NCBI GenBank assembly: GCA_016630905.1
Contig: WBMQ01000010.1
Location: 1,426,001 to 1,490,000, forward strand
Origin: Capillidium heterosporum
Lineage: Eukaryota > Entomophthoromycota > Entomophthoromycetes > Entomophthorales > Capillidiaceae
Direction of reading: 5' to 3'
DNA: 64,000 bases
In this document: positions 34,107 through 43,980 of the stretch, piece after piece
Numbering within the stretch: the first letter of the stretch is position 1
How the letters are laid out: every line of letters begins with the position of its first letter
Position numbers and translations under genes: made by a program
Notes under the pieces: generated by a model
The model's database searches: none
Told to the model about the DNA's origin: nothing
What the model saw: the letters and a program-made list of their open reading frames with translations, nothing else

Positions 34107-34824
34107 TATTAGAAAATATTTATAAAAAACATTTACTAGCTAGGGTTAGCTAAAAAGCAATAGTAGCTAGAACTTTATAAAGGCTAAAAATATTGACTAT
34201 AAGGCTATATATAAAAAGGTTCATACTTGTAGCCTAATTTAAAAATAATAGATAAATAGAAATACTTTAAAATAGCTATTAGGCTAAGAAATACAGTTAG
34301 GTTTATTAGTTTAGAAAAATTTTAAGGTTTAGTTTAAATTGATTTAGTTTAGTTTTATTATTTAGTTCAGGTCAGCATAACTTTCCATTATAAAAGGATA
34401 CTAATTATTAGTTTTATATTATACTATGCAAAAAGTTTATACTATGCCAATAGCAGAAAAAATATCAAATAATTCAATACAGTTATTTAATAATAACTTA
34501 ACTTACTACTAAGTTTACTGTAAGCCTTATATAGATGACTTGTTTTTAGTAGTTAATATTTAAAATACTAGTAATTAACATTTTTTCTAATTTATTAAAA
34601 ATACTATTTTTTTTATTTTATAGGCATTTATTATTAACTCAAAAAATGCTAAAGTTAATTTAAAGATAGTCAATACTAAATAAAATACTTAATTCATATT
34701 AAAGAAAAAAGAACTTTTAGTATTACTAAGATTAATACTAAACTAGTAATCTATAAGTTTAGAATATAAAATTAAATTTTAGTTATTAAGTAAAGCTATA
34801 GCTAATTAAAAGGATTTTCTTACA
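34107..34824 (-). repeat. Solo LTR, LTR-2 family, reverse orientation, decayed
   Basis: This 718-bp stretch matches the reverse complement of LTR-2 at 36003-36722 along its length, including the TATATAAGGC region and both ends (TG...CA changed to TA...CA). It is flanked by TTTTT on both sides, a weak but consistent 5-bp duplication. Differences from the better copy are mainly C/T and G/A. Confidence 0.7.
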
Positions 34825-35083
34825 TTTTTGTTATAATTACTATATATTATTAAAATTAATTTCCTATAACTATTAAATTAGCTAAAAGTTAAACTAAAAC
34901 ATTGCTAACTTAAAGTAGCCTAAAATTAATATATAAAATAGTATTGGATTAAAAATAGGTTAAATTTTATAAAATAGTATTATATTAAAATTGCTTAAAA
35001 TTAAAATTAAAGCTAATTAGATAAAATTAAATACTAAAACCTAATAGATATTACTATACTTTTTAGCTTTATTATAACTGTAG

Positions 35084-35822
35084 TGTAACAACCCTGGTTG
35101 TTACAATTCCTAATCTAAGGTCATCGACCAATTTTCTTTGCACACTATACTATTTTCTTTCCCTTACCAATCTTCGATTTTCTACTTTCCATTTATATCT
35201 AGTTTCGAACAGAAATCTGTTCTATTTATTAGATATTCTTGACAATTTCCCATATTCGTAATCTCGGCTATAAGTTAGGAACCCCAGCTATTACCAGCAT
35301 AGCATTTTGATATCGGGATTCGGATATTCAGCAAGTATTGCCAAGATACCGAAAGGGTATTTAAACCCTTGGAATGCCATTGAAGGCTGGTATCTTGACA
35401 ACGTTCCACCTCGCTATTTTCTAAATAGCTGTTACTCACCTCTTGATCTCAACCATCAACTATAGCTGTTGCGACAGCCTGATCTGTTTCCCTTGCCATA
35501 GCTGTCTCTGACAGCCTGATCTGTTTCCCCTGCCATAGCTGTCTCTGACAGCCTGATTCTGTTTCGTCTACGAATAAAGTACTGTTCCTGGTCAGCCTTT
35601 TAGTTATTAGATCGTGCGAATATGTGGTTCGACTTCTATACCCTCTTAGCTCACTCCGTTCAAACTTTCTTCGCTTCCCTTTGGACTTACCTCCTTTGGG
35701 TGATTCATATTACCAATGCTGTGGTTGGCATTGGTTCTACTGTCCCAACCTCTCATGTCATACGCTCCCATTATGACACCATCATTAGTTGGATTCAACA
35801 GCACCCCCTTGGACCTTACATG
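35084..35822 (+). repeat. Solo LTR, LTR-3 family, with target duplication TGTAG
   Basis: A 739-bp LTR starts TGTAACAACC and ends GGACCTTACA, flanked by perfect 5-bp TGTAG copies (35079-35083 and 35823-35827). The uninterrupted target sequence is preserved in the related repeat near 61535-61560, confirming insertion. GC is far higher than in the surroundings, so it is young or escaped mutation. Its first 22 bases form a hairpin (TGTAACAACC/GGTTGTTACA). A TATTTAAA near 35358 and an AATAAA near 35572 suit a U3-R-U5 layout. Confidence 0.88.
35463..35566 (+). repeat. Tandem 37-bp repeat inside LTR-3 (2.8 units)
   Basis: Three successive units begin TAGCTGT and contain GACAGCCTGATCTGTTTCCC; the unit is 36-37 bp and the last is partial. 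It lies between the TATA-like and polyadenylation signals of the LTR. The minus copy at 54250-55177 has only one such unit, so unit number varies. Confidence 0.85.
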
Positions 35823-35825
35823 TAG
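35622..35825 (+). CDS. Hydrophobic 67-aa ORF at the 3' end of LTR-3
   Basis: Open from ATG to TAG across the end of the LTR (35822). The product, starting MWFDFYTLLAHSVQTFFASL, has a first hydrophobic stretch (TLLAHS...LLWVIHI) and a second one around NAVVGIGS. It starts downstream of the LTR's AATAAA, so it lies in U5. LTR-1 and LTR-2 hold a hydrophobic ORF at the same place, which argues it is the start of a longer Gag-type frame cut off in this solo LTR. It is not a free-standing gene. Confidence 0.5.
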   Translation: MWFDFYTLLAHSVQTFFASLWTYLLWVIHITNAVVGIGSTVPTSHVIRSHYDTIISWIQQHPLGPYM

Positions 35826-36002
35826 TCTTATTTGTTTTTATAAACCAACTTTGAATTTAAATTACTATTAAAGCAATAGTATTAAACTTTATAGAAAAGT
35901 CTCTTTAAAAATGCTAGGCTAGACTTAAGATAAGCTAATATAGTAATAATTATACTAATAAAACTAAAGAAACTTAATACTATTACTTTAATAGTTAATA
36001 CC

Positions 36003-36722
36003 TGTAAGGAAATACTTCTAATTAGCTGTAGCTTCATTTAATAACTAGAATTTAGTTTTACATTCCAGACACATAGATTACCAGTTTGGCATCAATCCTA
36101 GCAATGCTAGAAGTTCTGTTCTCTTTAGCATGAATTAAGCATTTTATTTAGCATTGACTGTCTCTAAATTAGCCTTAGCAATTCTTGGATTAATGATGAA
36201 TACCCAAAAAACAAGAGGAATAGTATTACTGATAGATTAGGAAAAACGTCAATTACTAGTATCCTAAGTACCAACTACTAAAAATAAGTCACCTATATAA
36301 GGCCCACAGTGAACTTAGTAGTAGGTTAAGTTATTATTAAATAAACATATTGAATCATTTGATATTTCTTCTGCTATTGGCATAGTATAGACTCTCTGCA
36401 TAGTATAACATAGAACTGATAATCGGCATCCCTTGACAGTAGAGAGTTGTGCTGATCTAAACCAAACAAAAGAACTGAACCAAATTGATCTGAACTAAAC
36501 CTTAGAACCCTCCTGAACCAATGAACCTAACTGTGCTCCTTAGCCTAATAGCTACCCTTAGAGTATTCCTATCTACCCACCATCTCTGGATTAGGCTACA
36601 AGCACAAGCCTCCTCCTTATATAGCCTTATGGTCAACGTTCTTAGCCTTTATGGAGTCCTGGCTACCATTGCTCCCTGGCTAATCCCAGCTGGTAAACGT
36701 TCCTTGTGGATGTTTCCCAACA
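36003..36722 (+). repeat. Solo LTR, LTR-2 family, with target duplication ATACC
   Basis: A 720-bp LTR starts TGTAAGGAAATACTTC and ends TTTCCCAACA, with perfect ATACC copies at 35998-36002 and 36723-36727. A second copy of exactly 720 bp is at 59242-59961. It keeps more C and G than the older copies at 34107 and 43981, which differ from it by C-to-T and G-to-A changes. Confidence 0.9.
36293..36300 (+). promoter_or_regulatory. LTR-2 TATA box
   Basis: CTATATAAGGC is retained at the same relative place in LTR-1 (38573, 43557) and LTR-2 copies (44247, 59529), even where neighbouring bases have changed. It sits about 220 bases before the LTR's hydrophobic ORF, fitting the U3 promoter of the retrotransposon. 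Confidence 0.6.
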
Positions 36723-36742
36723 ATACCTTAATAACAATCTAA
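36521..36742 (+). CDS. Hydrophobic 73-aa ORF at the 3' end of LTR-2
   Basis: The frame starts MNLTVLLSLIATLRVFLSTH, has a second hydrophobic stretch SLYGVLATIAPWLI and runs past the LTR end (36722) into flanking DNA before stopping. The same start (MNLT or MDLT, then LS, RV/KV, LWI) and the SLYGVLATI block recur in LTR-1 (38786, 43778) and in the 59242 copy (ATG 59760). In the full-length LTR-1 element this frame continues into Gag. Here it is the stranded N-terminus. Confidence 0.55.
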   Translation: MNLTVLLSLIATLRVFLSTHHLWIRLQAQASSLYSLMVNVLSLYGVLATIAPWLIPAGKRSLWMFPNNTLITI

Positions 36743-37405
36743 ACTCAAAGTCAGTTTATAAAAATAAATAAGGCTATAGTTATAATAAGGCTAAGAAAAA
36801 AGGTAATATCCATTAGGTTTTAGTACTTAATCCTGTTTAATTAGCTTTAATCCTAATTTTAAGTAATTTTAATCTAATACTATTTTGTAAATTCTAAATT
36901 AATTCTAAACTATCCTTAATTTAATATTATTTTATATATTAATTTTAAGCTACTCTTAGTAATATTTTAGTTAACTTTTAGCTAATTTAATAGTTACAGA
37001 AAATCAGCTTTAATAATGTACAGTAATTATAATAAGTAGAAATCAAAATGTTTATTATAAAATAATTACTTATCAAAAAGTTATATAAATTAAAAAGATT
37101 TATATAAAAGTAAAAAATAAGAATAATAAAAAAATGAAAATACTAATAATTAGTACTTTATTAAGCAGACAATTTATATCTATTATACTTTAAAAGTGGA
37201 TCAGAATAATATACTTATAATATATTATAGCCTAATATAACTATTATTATTTAGTTTGAATAAAAGCTTTGCTTTTTTATAATTAATTATTAAATGACTA
37301 AAACCTAATCTATTGTAAGATTGAAAATAGTATTAAAACTAAATTTCACATAGCTAAAAAAGTTGTTAAGCTGATTTTCTAAAGAAGTTATCTAAGGTTT
37401 TATTA

Positions 37406-38371
37406 TAACTTATTTAGTTTTATTAGTATAATTACTATTATATTAGCTTATTTTAAGCCTAGCCTTGTATTTCTAAAGAGATTTTTCTATAAGATAGTTA
37501 CTTTATTTATGTCCTTAGCTATCTTAAACTTTGCTAGTAGCTAGATATATTTATTTTTTCTAAATGCCAAAATGTTATATTATATACTTAGTACTATACT
37601 TACTACTATTATATTAGTATATTTGATTGTACTTATTATGGCTAATATATATATATTTCAAACTTTCTTTATATAATCCTAAACTACTAAAAGATTTATT
37701 ACTCTTATCTTTACAAATATAACTAATTATATTAATACTTAGTTTTTTACTTTTAGTTATAAAAGTTAGAAAATAACTATTATAAACAATCTAACCTTTT
37801 TAATAAAGATTTAATATAGCCTAAATCTACTTTAGATCTGATCTTTAATAGCTAAACTCAAAAATATTATTTAGTATTATTAACCTAAAATAAATAGCTA
37901 TATAAAAATTATACTTTTTATCTTTTAGCTTAAAAGTAAAGCCTTATTATAAGTAATTTAACTATATTTAAACCTTAACTTTAGCCTAATATATAAGATG
38001 TTTAAAAAGTGATTTGCTTAATGATTTTTGCTAATTTTAATCTAAATAAAACAAGAATTAATAAATTTATAATTTTTTAATATAAAGTTATAATAATACA
38101 ACTAAAAATTTACTAATCTTAAATACTAAGTAATATATAATAAATACTATTTAAAAAACTTATATTTAAGTAGCTTGCCTGAATTACTAATAGCTAGCCT
38201 ATTCTCAAAGTTTAATAATAATGCCTTTCTTAATTTAACTATAACTAAAGTAGCTAAAAGCAACTTTTTTTAAAGATTTTATTTTACTTTTAAGCCTTTT
38301 TTAGTTTTTTAGCTTAATGCTAAAAAGTGTTAATACTATTTAAATAAAGACTATTGTTTTATATATAGTAA
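37406..38371. other. Decayed AT-rich repeat material
   Basis: Extremely AT-rich, with pieces resembling the inner end of the inverted-repeat arms (about 37410-37480). No frame, RNA gene or intact element is visible. Confidence 0.5.
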
Positions 38372-38987
38372 TGTAAGGAAATATTCCTAGATCAGCTATA
38401 GGTTTACTTATAAACTAAATTCAAGTTTAGAAATGCTTTTATAATAGAAATCAAGTAATCAATCTTGCAATCACTATATCTTATTTCTTACACTTCTTAA
38501 TAATCACAATTATCTTCCAAAAATATCAAATGAGTATCTGGAACATTTACTACTAAAAATAAGTCATCTATATAAGGCTTATAGTAAACTTAGTAGTAGA
38601 TCAAGTAATTATTAAATAAATGTATTAAATATTTAATTTTTTTTTCTACTATCAGCATAGTATAAACTCTTTATATAGTATAATTAAGAACTGATAATTT
38701 GCATTCCTCCAAAACTAAGAGTTGCATTGACCTAATCTAAATCAACAACCTAAACTGAACTAAATCTGAAAACTTAAGCTAAATAATGGATTTGACTACA
38801 TTCCTTAGTTTTGTAACTATAGTTAAAGTAGTTTTGTTTGCTTACTACCTCTAGATCCAACTTTAGGTACAATTATTCTTTTTGTATAATCTTTGTGTTA
38901 ACTTCCTTAGCCTTTATGGAGTACTGGCTACTATTACTGCCTAGTCGATTTTTGCTAATAAGCATTCTTAGTGGACATTTCCCAACA
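38372..38987 (+). repeat. 5' LTR of the Ty3/gypsy element (LTR-1)
   Basis: Starts TGTAAGGAAATATTCC and ends TTTCCCAACA; aligns end to end with 43363-43979. It contains a TATATAAGGC box near 38573 and a hydrophobic frame from ATG 38786 that crosses the LTR end. Directly after the LTR no sequence complementary to a tRNA 3' end (beginning TGG) is seen. Confidence 0.88.
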
Positions 38988-39847
38988 ATATAATTACTTC
39001 CATCCTTAAAGCTAGCTAGTTTCTAACCAATTGGCTTAAACTTAATTTAAAAAACCTCTTTCTCAAAACAATATACTATATTTTTGGTATAGCAGCAACT
39101 AGCTTAATGATCATATATATTATTAACTATTTGTTCAATAAGTACAATTATACTGATACTAATTCTTTTAAACCTAATTTGATAATTTTGGATAGATCAC
39201 CAGGATTATAATCTGTTAAGTTCTGTCTTGGTTCCAGTCTATTACAAATCTAGTTTTAGCTAGCTAGTATCAATAATATAGTGCAATACTACTAGGCTAA
39301 TATAAATAACTACTTAAAGATAGCCTATTTTATTTTACAACTGAAAGGAAAGCCCTTACTATAGGCTACTTAATTAAGAGAAGATCTAGGTATCAAATTA
39401 ACTTATAAAACCCTTAAGAAAGAATTTACCAAATGATTCCTACTTAGTCAAGCCCAAATTAAGTAAAAACTTTTTAAATTACAACTAAAGGATAATAAAA
39501 TCAACAAGTATAATCAGACTTTCCTAAAACTTGGTCACTAAGCAAAGTATTAAGCAGAATATTTAAAAGACCTTTACATTAATACATTATCTAATCACTT
39601 AGCTTCCAATCTGCTTTTGAAATCAGAAGAAACAAACTTGCTAAAATGGCTTATGTTAATTATAGCTTAAAGTGCTGCTATAAGTCAACCTATATCAAAT
39701 TAGATACTAAGATCAACTTTTGCAGATTCTATAAATACTCAACTTTCAGCAAAAGAAAAAGCTAAACTAAAAGCTGAAGATTGCTGTTTCAAATATTATC
39801 AGACAGGTCATCATATACATGAATGCCTAAAAGACCAACTAAATTTT
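38786..39847 (+). pseudogene. gag with LTR-encoded hydrophobic leader (stops throughout)
   Basis: One frame can be followed from ATG 38786 inside the 5' LTR to the zinc knuckle at 39782-39826, interrupted only by TAA/TAG stops. It begins MDLTTFLSFVTIVKVVLFAY, has a second hydrophobic block in the LTR end (SLYGVLATIT) and a third beyond the LTR (IYYIFGIAATSLMIIYIINY, about codons 95-115), then hydrophilic Gag-like sequence. The knuckle reads CFKYYQTGHHIHEC, where two of the usual Cys/Gly positions are Tyr. No separate capsid motif is recognised. Gag normally forms the particle; a membrane-like N-terminus is unusual. Confidence 0.65.
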
Positions 39848-42800
39848 ATATAGGGTCTAGTAGTAGTAAAGTAAACCTGACTAGACCCAAACCTGTAATA
39901 TCCCTGATTTATACTTTATTATCCTCTTACTTTTCACAAAGTTTAATTAAGATTTCATTACATTACTTACCTAATATCATTGTTAATAATTTCGGATACT
40001 ATCTGCCTAATACAACCTAGGTATTTCATACTTTTACCCTAATAGATACAGGAAGCACTAAATGTTTTATCAACAAATAGCTCTACACTACCTTAAATCT
40101 TTGTTTAGGAGAAGAACCAGTAGTCCCAATCCATTCTATAAATAGTGGACCAGTATTAATACTTAGTATCACTAAAAAAACTCTAGCCTATAAGTTGTAG
40201 GTTAACAATAATATGACTTATCAACCTCTTACTATAGCTAATTTACAGAGTTTTCTAATAATTCTAGAGATACTCTAGTTATATAAGATCCATGGAAAAT
40301 TGAATCATAAAACAAATACATTAGAATAGTTAATAGATTTGATATGCCTATTATCTAATTATCCTAAATATAAAGAGTTTGCATTAAATCCTAGTATTAA
40401 ATCTGATATCCTAACTGTTAAGCTAATTGAGATTGTTAATAACAAATTACTATTACAAGAAAGCTTACTAATAGAGTACTAATCATTTAAAGTATTATTT
40501 GCTGAGGAATCCTATTATATTCTAGCTCTTCATCAAGTTGAGGACTTAAAAATCCAACTGAAAGATGCTTCTTAGCTTTCTAAAGATTAAGTATACCTAA
40601 TGTTAAAACTGGACCTTTAGCAATTGAAAGATCTAATTAATAATCTACTTAGCAAAGAGTTTATAAGAAATTCCAGTTTGCTAGCAGCATTTTTAGTTAT
40701 CTTTGTTTAGAAAGGACCCAACAATAAAAGATTTTGTATAGATTATCAAATACTAAATATAAATACCATCAAAGACCATTATCCTATACCTAACTTTAAG
40801 AATCTTCTAAAGCAAGTAGTAGGAAAGAAGTAGTTTACAAAGCTTGATTTGGCTAATGCCTATCACCTCCTTCAAATCAATAAAGAAGATAAGTAAAAGA
40901 CAGCTTTCACATGTTGATATAGCCAGTTTAAGTAGTTGGTTATGCTATTTAGGCTTACTAATGCCTTAGCAGCTTTTCAAGACTTTATAAATAATATCAT
41001 AGCCTTTATTCTTGACAAATTCATAACTATATACCTGGATGATAGTATAATTTATAGTAATTCATTAGAAAAACACAAAGAGCAGGTTTTTCAAGTACTC
41101 AGACTATTAAAGACAAATAAGCTATATATTCAACCTGAAAAATACAAATTTCACAAGTCATTAATTGAATTTTTAGGGTTTTAAGTAGGTGAAGCAGGCA
41201 TTAGAGTGACACAGAATAAAATTGAAGCAGTTCAACTCTGGCCTTGCCTTACCAATCTGAAATTACTACAAGGATTCCTAAGCTTAGTGAACTTCTTGCA
41301 AAAGTTCATTGCTAATTACTTTTAAAAAGCTTTACCTCTTATCTAATTAATAAGGAGCAAGCTAAAGATAATCACCTAAATAAAAGAATGTGAAAAAGTC
41401 TTTGTTTAGCTTTGCAAAGAGATTACAAAAAGCCTAGTTCTACAAGCAGTAAATCTAAAGATTCCATTTATCCTGCAGACTGATGCCTCAAACTACACTA
41501 TAGGAGCTATTCTGCTCCAAACCAATGATTAAGAAATCCTCTGACCTATTGGCTATTTCTTGCATAAATTTGTAGGTCCAGCAATCAACTATAATGTATA
41601 TGATAAAAAGCTACTTGCTATAAAAAATTTCCTTAAATACTAAAAGTACTATATTTAGAGCTCTTTCTTTTTAGTAATTATTTATTGTAACTATAAAAAT
41701 CTTGAATTATTTATAGTTAGTAAGGTGTTAACTAGCTAACAAGTAAGGTGGTAGCTTGACATAGCACAGTATGAAATCAAGATCATCTATAAGCCTAGAA
41801 TAACTCAAATCCTACTAGATACTCTGAGTTGCTAACAAGATTACCAAATTACAACTGAGGAAAAAAAAAGTAATAACATACAATGTATAATTCTACCTTA
41901 CCAACTGTTAGCAATCATAGCTAAATCAACATTAATTGAACTTGTAAGGAAAGCTCAACATAACTGTAAGTTTTCAGCCCAAGTAATCCAGCACCTAAAA
42001 GGTAATATACTGTTTGCATATTCCAAGATCTACTAGTATTGTTTGATCAATAACTTGTTATACTATAAGAATAAGATTTTAGTACTATCTTTAGAAATCC
42101 AAACTAAGATCCTTTAAGCATACTACAATTCCCTAGTAGCCAGACACTTTGGCCTAAAGAAGACCTATAAACTAGTGTTTCAAGATTTTATCTAGCCTTG
42201 CTTAACTTAACATGTCAAAGAGTAGATAAGCAATTATGATACTTATCAAAGAATATAAGATTATAATCACCTAGCAAATAGTTTACTCTAACTATTGGAA
42301 CTATCTGACTAACTATAGACTGATACTACAGTTGATTTTATTATAGACCTTTTCTTGTCCAATAAGTATTAACACATATTAGTTATTATAGATTATTACT
42401 TAAAAATGACATATATGATACCAATAAAATCATTAACAGTTTTTGAAGTAGTTAAAGCCTTAATCTACTAGGTAATTAAGATTCATAGACTTCTAAAATC
42501 CATAATATTAGGTTAAGGTACTTAGTTTGTATCTAAAGTTTAGCATAGGATAGCAACTATCCTTAGTATCTAATTATTATTTTTTATAGCCTACCATTTC
42601 TAAATAGATAGTCAAACTGAATGCATGAACTGCATATTAGAATAATACCTCTGTTGCTATTATATATAGGAATAGAACAGCTAGTATAATCTACTTCCAT
42701 TAGCAAAACTAGCTATAAATAGTACTGTATATAGATTATTAGGAACAATACCATTTTTCCTCAATTATAGGTTTTATCTGCAAGTTTAGTTTTTAGCTCT

Positions 42801-43362
42801 AACAGTAAAAGTCATTCTATCAATTAATGAATGTTTCAAAAAGTTGCACTTAGGTTAGGAAAAAGCTAAGTTTGAAATTCTTAAGGCTTAACAAAACTAT
42901 AAGAATTATGCTGATAAACATTGCTATAAAGCACTAAAAATCAAAAAGAGCAATTAGGTATATCTTAAAATAACTAATCTAAGATTAAAATAACTTTTCA
43001 AAAAATTAAGCCATAAATAAACAGGCCTGTTTCAAGTATTGAAACAAGTGGGAAAGGTAGCCTATACACTTGAATTACTATCAAACTGGAGAATATACCT
43101 AACTTTCTATATATTCCTTCTGACACTTACTAATACTATAAGTTGTTTGGTACTAGATCTTGCTTATAAAGGAAACAATGTTTTTAAAGTTGAAAAAATC
43201 CTAAACAAATAAAAAATAAAAACCTATAAGCAATTCTTAGTTTATTGGAAGGGTTTTCCTATTAAGAAAGCATTATAGGAACTAGTACAAAATTGTTATA
43301 GTTGTAAAACTGAGATCTGTAAATTTTATCATAAGTGCAAAACTTTAGCTTAGAAAGGCTAA
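39841..43362 (+). pseudogene. pol: protease, RT, RNase H, integrase, chromodomain (stops throughout)
   Basis: A frame shifted by -1 from gag runs about 3.5 kb to TAA 43360-43362, directly against the 3' LTR. Landmarks in this single frame: protease LIDTGST (40039); reverse transcriptase KLDLANAYHLLQI (about 40846) and the catalytic YLDD (41032); RNase H QTDASNYTIGAILL (about 41480); integrase zinc region with ARHFGLKKT (about 42140) and core TVDFIIDLF (42330); chromodomain VFKVEKILNK with YKQFLVYWKGFP (43180-43260). Many codons are TAG, TAA or TGA, at places fitting Gln or Trp codons. No net frameshifting indel is needed from protease to chromodomain, so decay has been by substitution. It cannot encode active enzymes. 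Confidence 0.85.
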
Positions 43363-43979
43363 TGTAAAAAAATATTTCTAAATCAGCTATAGTTTTACTT
43401 ATAAACCAAATTTAAGTTTAGAAATGCTTTTATAATAGGAATCAAGTAATCAATCCTGTAGTCATTATATCTTATTCCTTACATTTCTTAATAATCACAA
43501 TTATCTTTTAAAAATACTAAATAAGTATCTAAAACATTTACTACTAAAGACAAGTCACCTATATAAGGCTTACAGTAAACTTAGTAGTAGATCAAGTAAT
43601 TATTAAATAAATGTATTAAATATTTGATATTTTTCTTCTGCTATTAGCATAGTATAGAATCTCTGCATAGTATAATTGAGAACTAATAATTTGCATTTCT
43701 CTAAAACTAAGAGTTGCATTGACCTAATCTAAATCAACAACCTAAACTGAACTAAATCTGAAAACTTAAGCTAAACAATGAATTTGACTACATTTCTTAG
43801 TTTTATAGTTATAGTTAGAGTAGTTCTGTTTGCTTACTATCTCTGGATCCAACTCTAAGCACAATTATCCTTTTTGTATAACCTTTGTGTCAACTTTCTT
43901 AGCCTTTATAGAGTACTAGCTATTATTACTGCCTAGTTAACTTTTGCTAGTAAGCATTCTTGGTAAACATTTCCTAATA
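43363..43979 (+). repeat. 3' LTR of the Ty3/gypsy element (LTR-1)
   Basis: Matches the 5' LTR over its length, mostly differing by C/T or G/A. The hydrophobic frame starts at 43778 (MNLTTFLSFIVIVRVVLFAY), closer to LTR-2's than the 5' copy is. Its last bases read TTTCCTAATA, the decayed TTTCCCAACA end. Confidence 0.85.
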
Positions 43980-43980
43980 C

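Larger units (their letters stand above)
33741..37405. repeat. Long inverted-repeat element, copy 1, with three nested LTR insertions
   Basis: The left arm begins near 33741 and its reverse complement ends near 37405; arm segments such as the one around 33760-34080 reappear inverted at about 37060-37390. Two more partial copies lie at 56561 and 60901. After removing three inserted LTRs (34107-34824, 35084-35822, 36003-36722) the arms join into one near-palindrome of about 1.5 kb. No transposase frame is visible inside. It could be a fold-back element or two inverted copies of another repeat. Exact ends are uncertain. Confidence 0.5.
38372..43979 (+). mobile_element. Nearly full-length Ty3/gypsy chromovirus retrotransposon, inactivated
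   Basis: A 5.6-kb element bounded by two LTRs of 616-617 bp (38372-38987, 43363-43979) in direct orientation. Inside lie gag with a zinc knuckle, then protease, reverse transcriptase, RNase H, integrase and a C-terminal chromodomain, the Ty3/gypsy order and a chromovirus hallmark. Both frames carry many in-frame stops, almost all TAA or TAG, yet keep phase over kilobases. The LTRs differ mostly by transitions. The 5-bp flanks do not match; the right end abuts a truncated LTR-2, so the flank has been rearranged. Confidence 0.9.

Noticed and set aside
35463-35566. CRISPR-like array
   Set aside because: The units are contiguous without spacers and lie within an LTR of a eukaryotic retrotransposon; this is a tandem repeat.
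40936-41184. 82-codon frame as a stand-alone gene
   Set aside because: It is the longest stop-free piece of the decayed reverse transcriptase, including YLDD.
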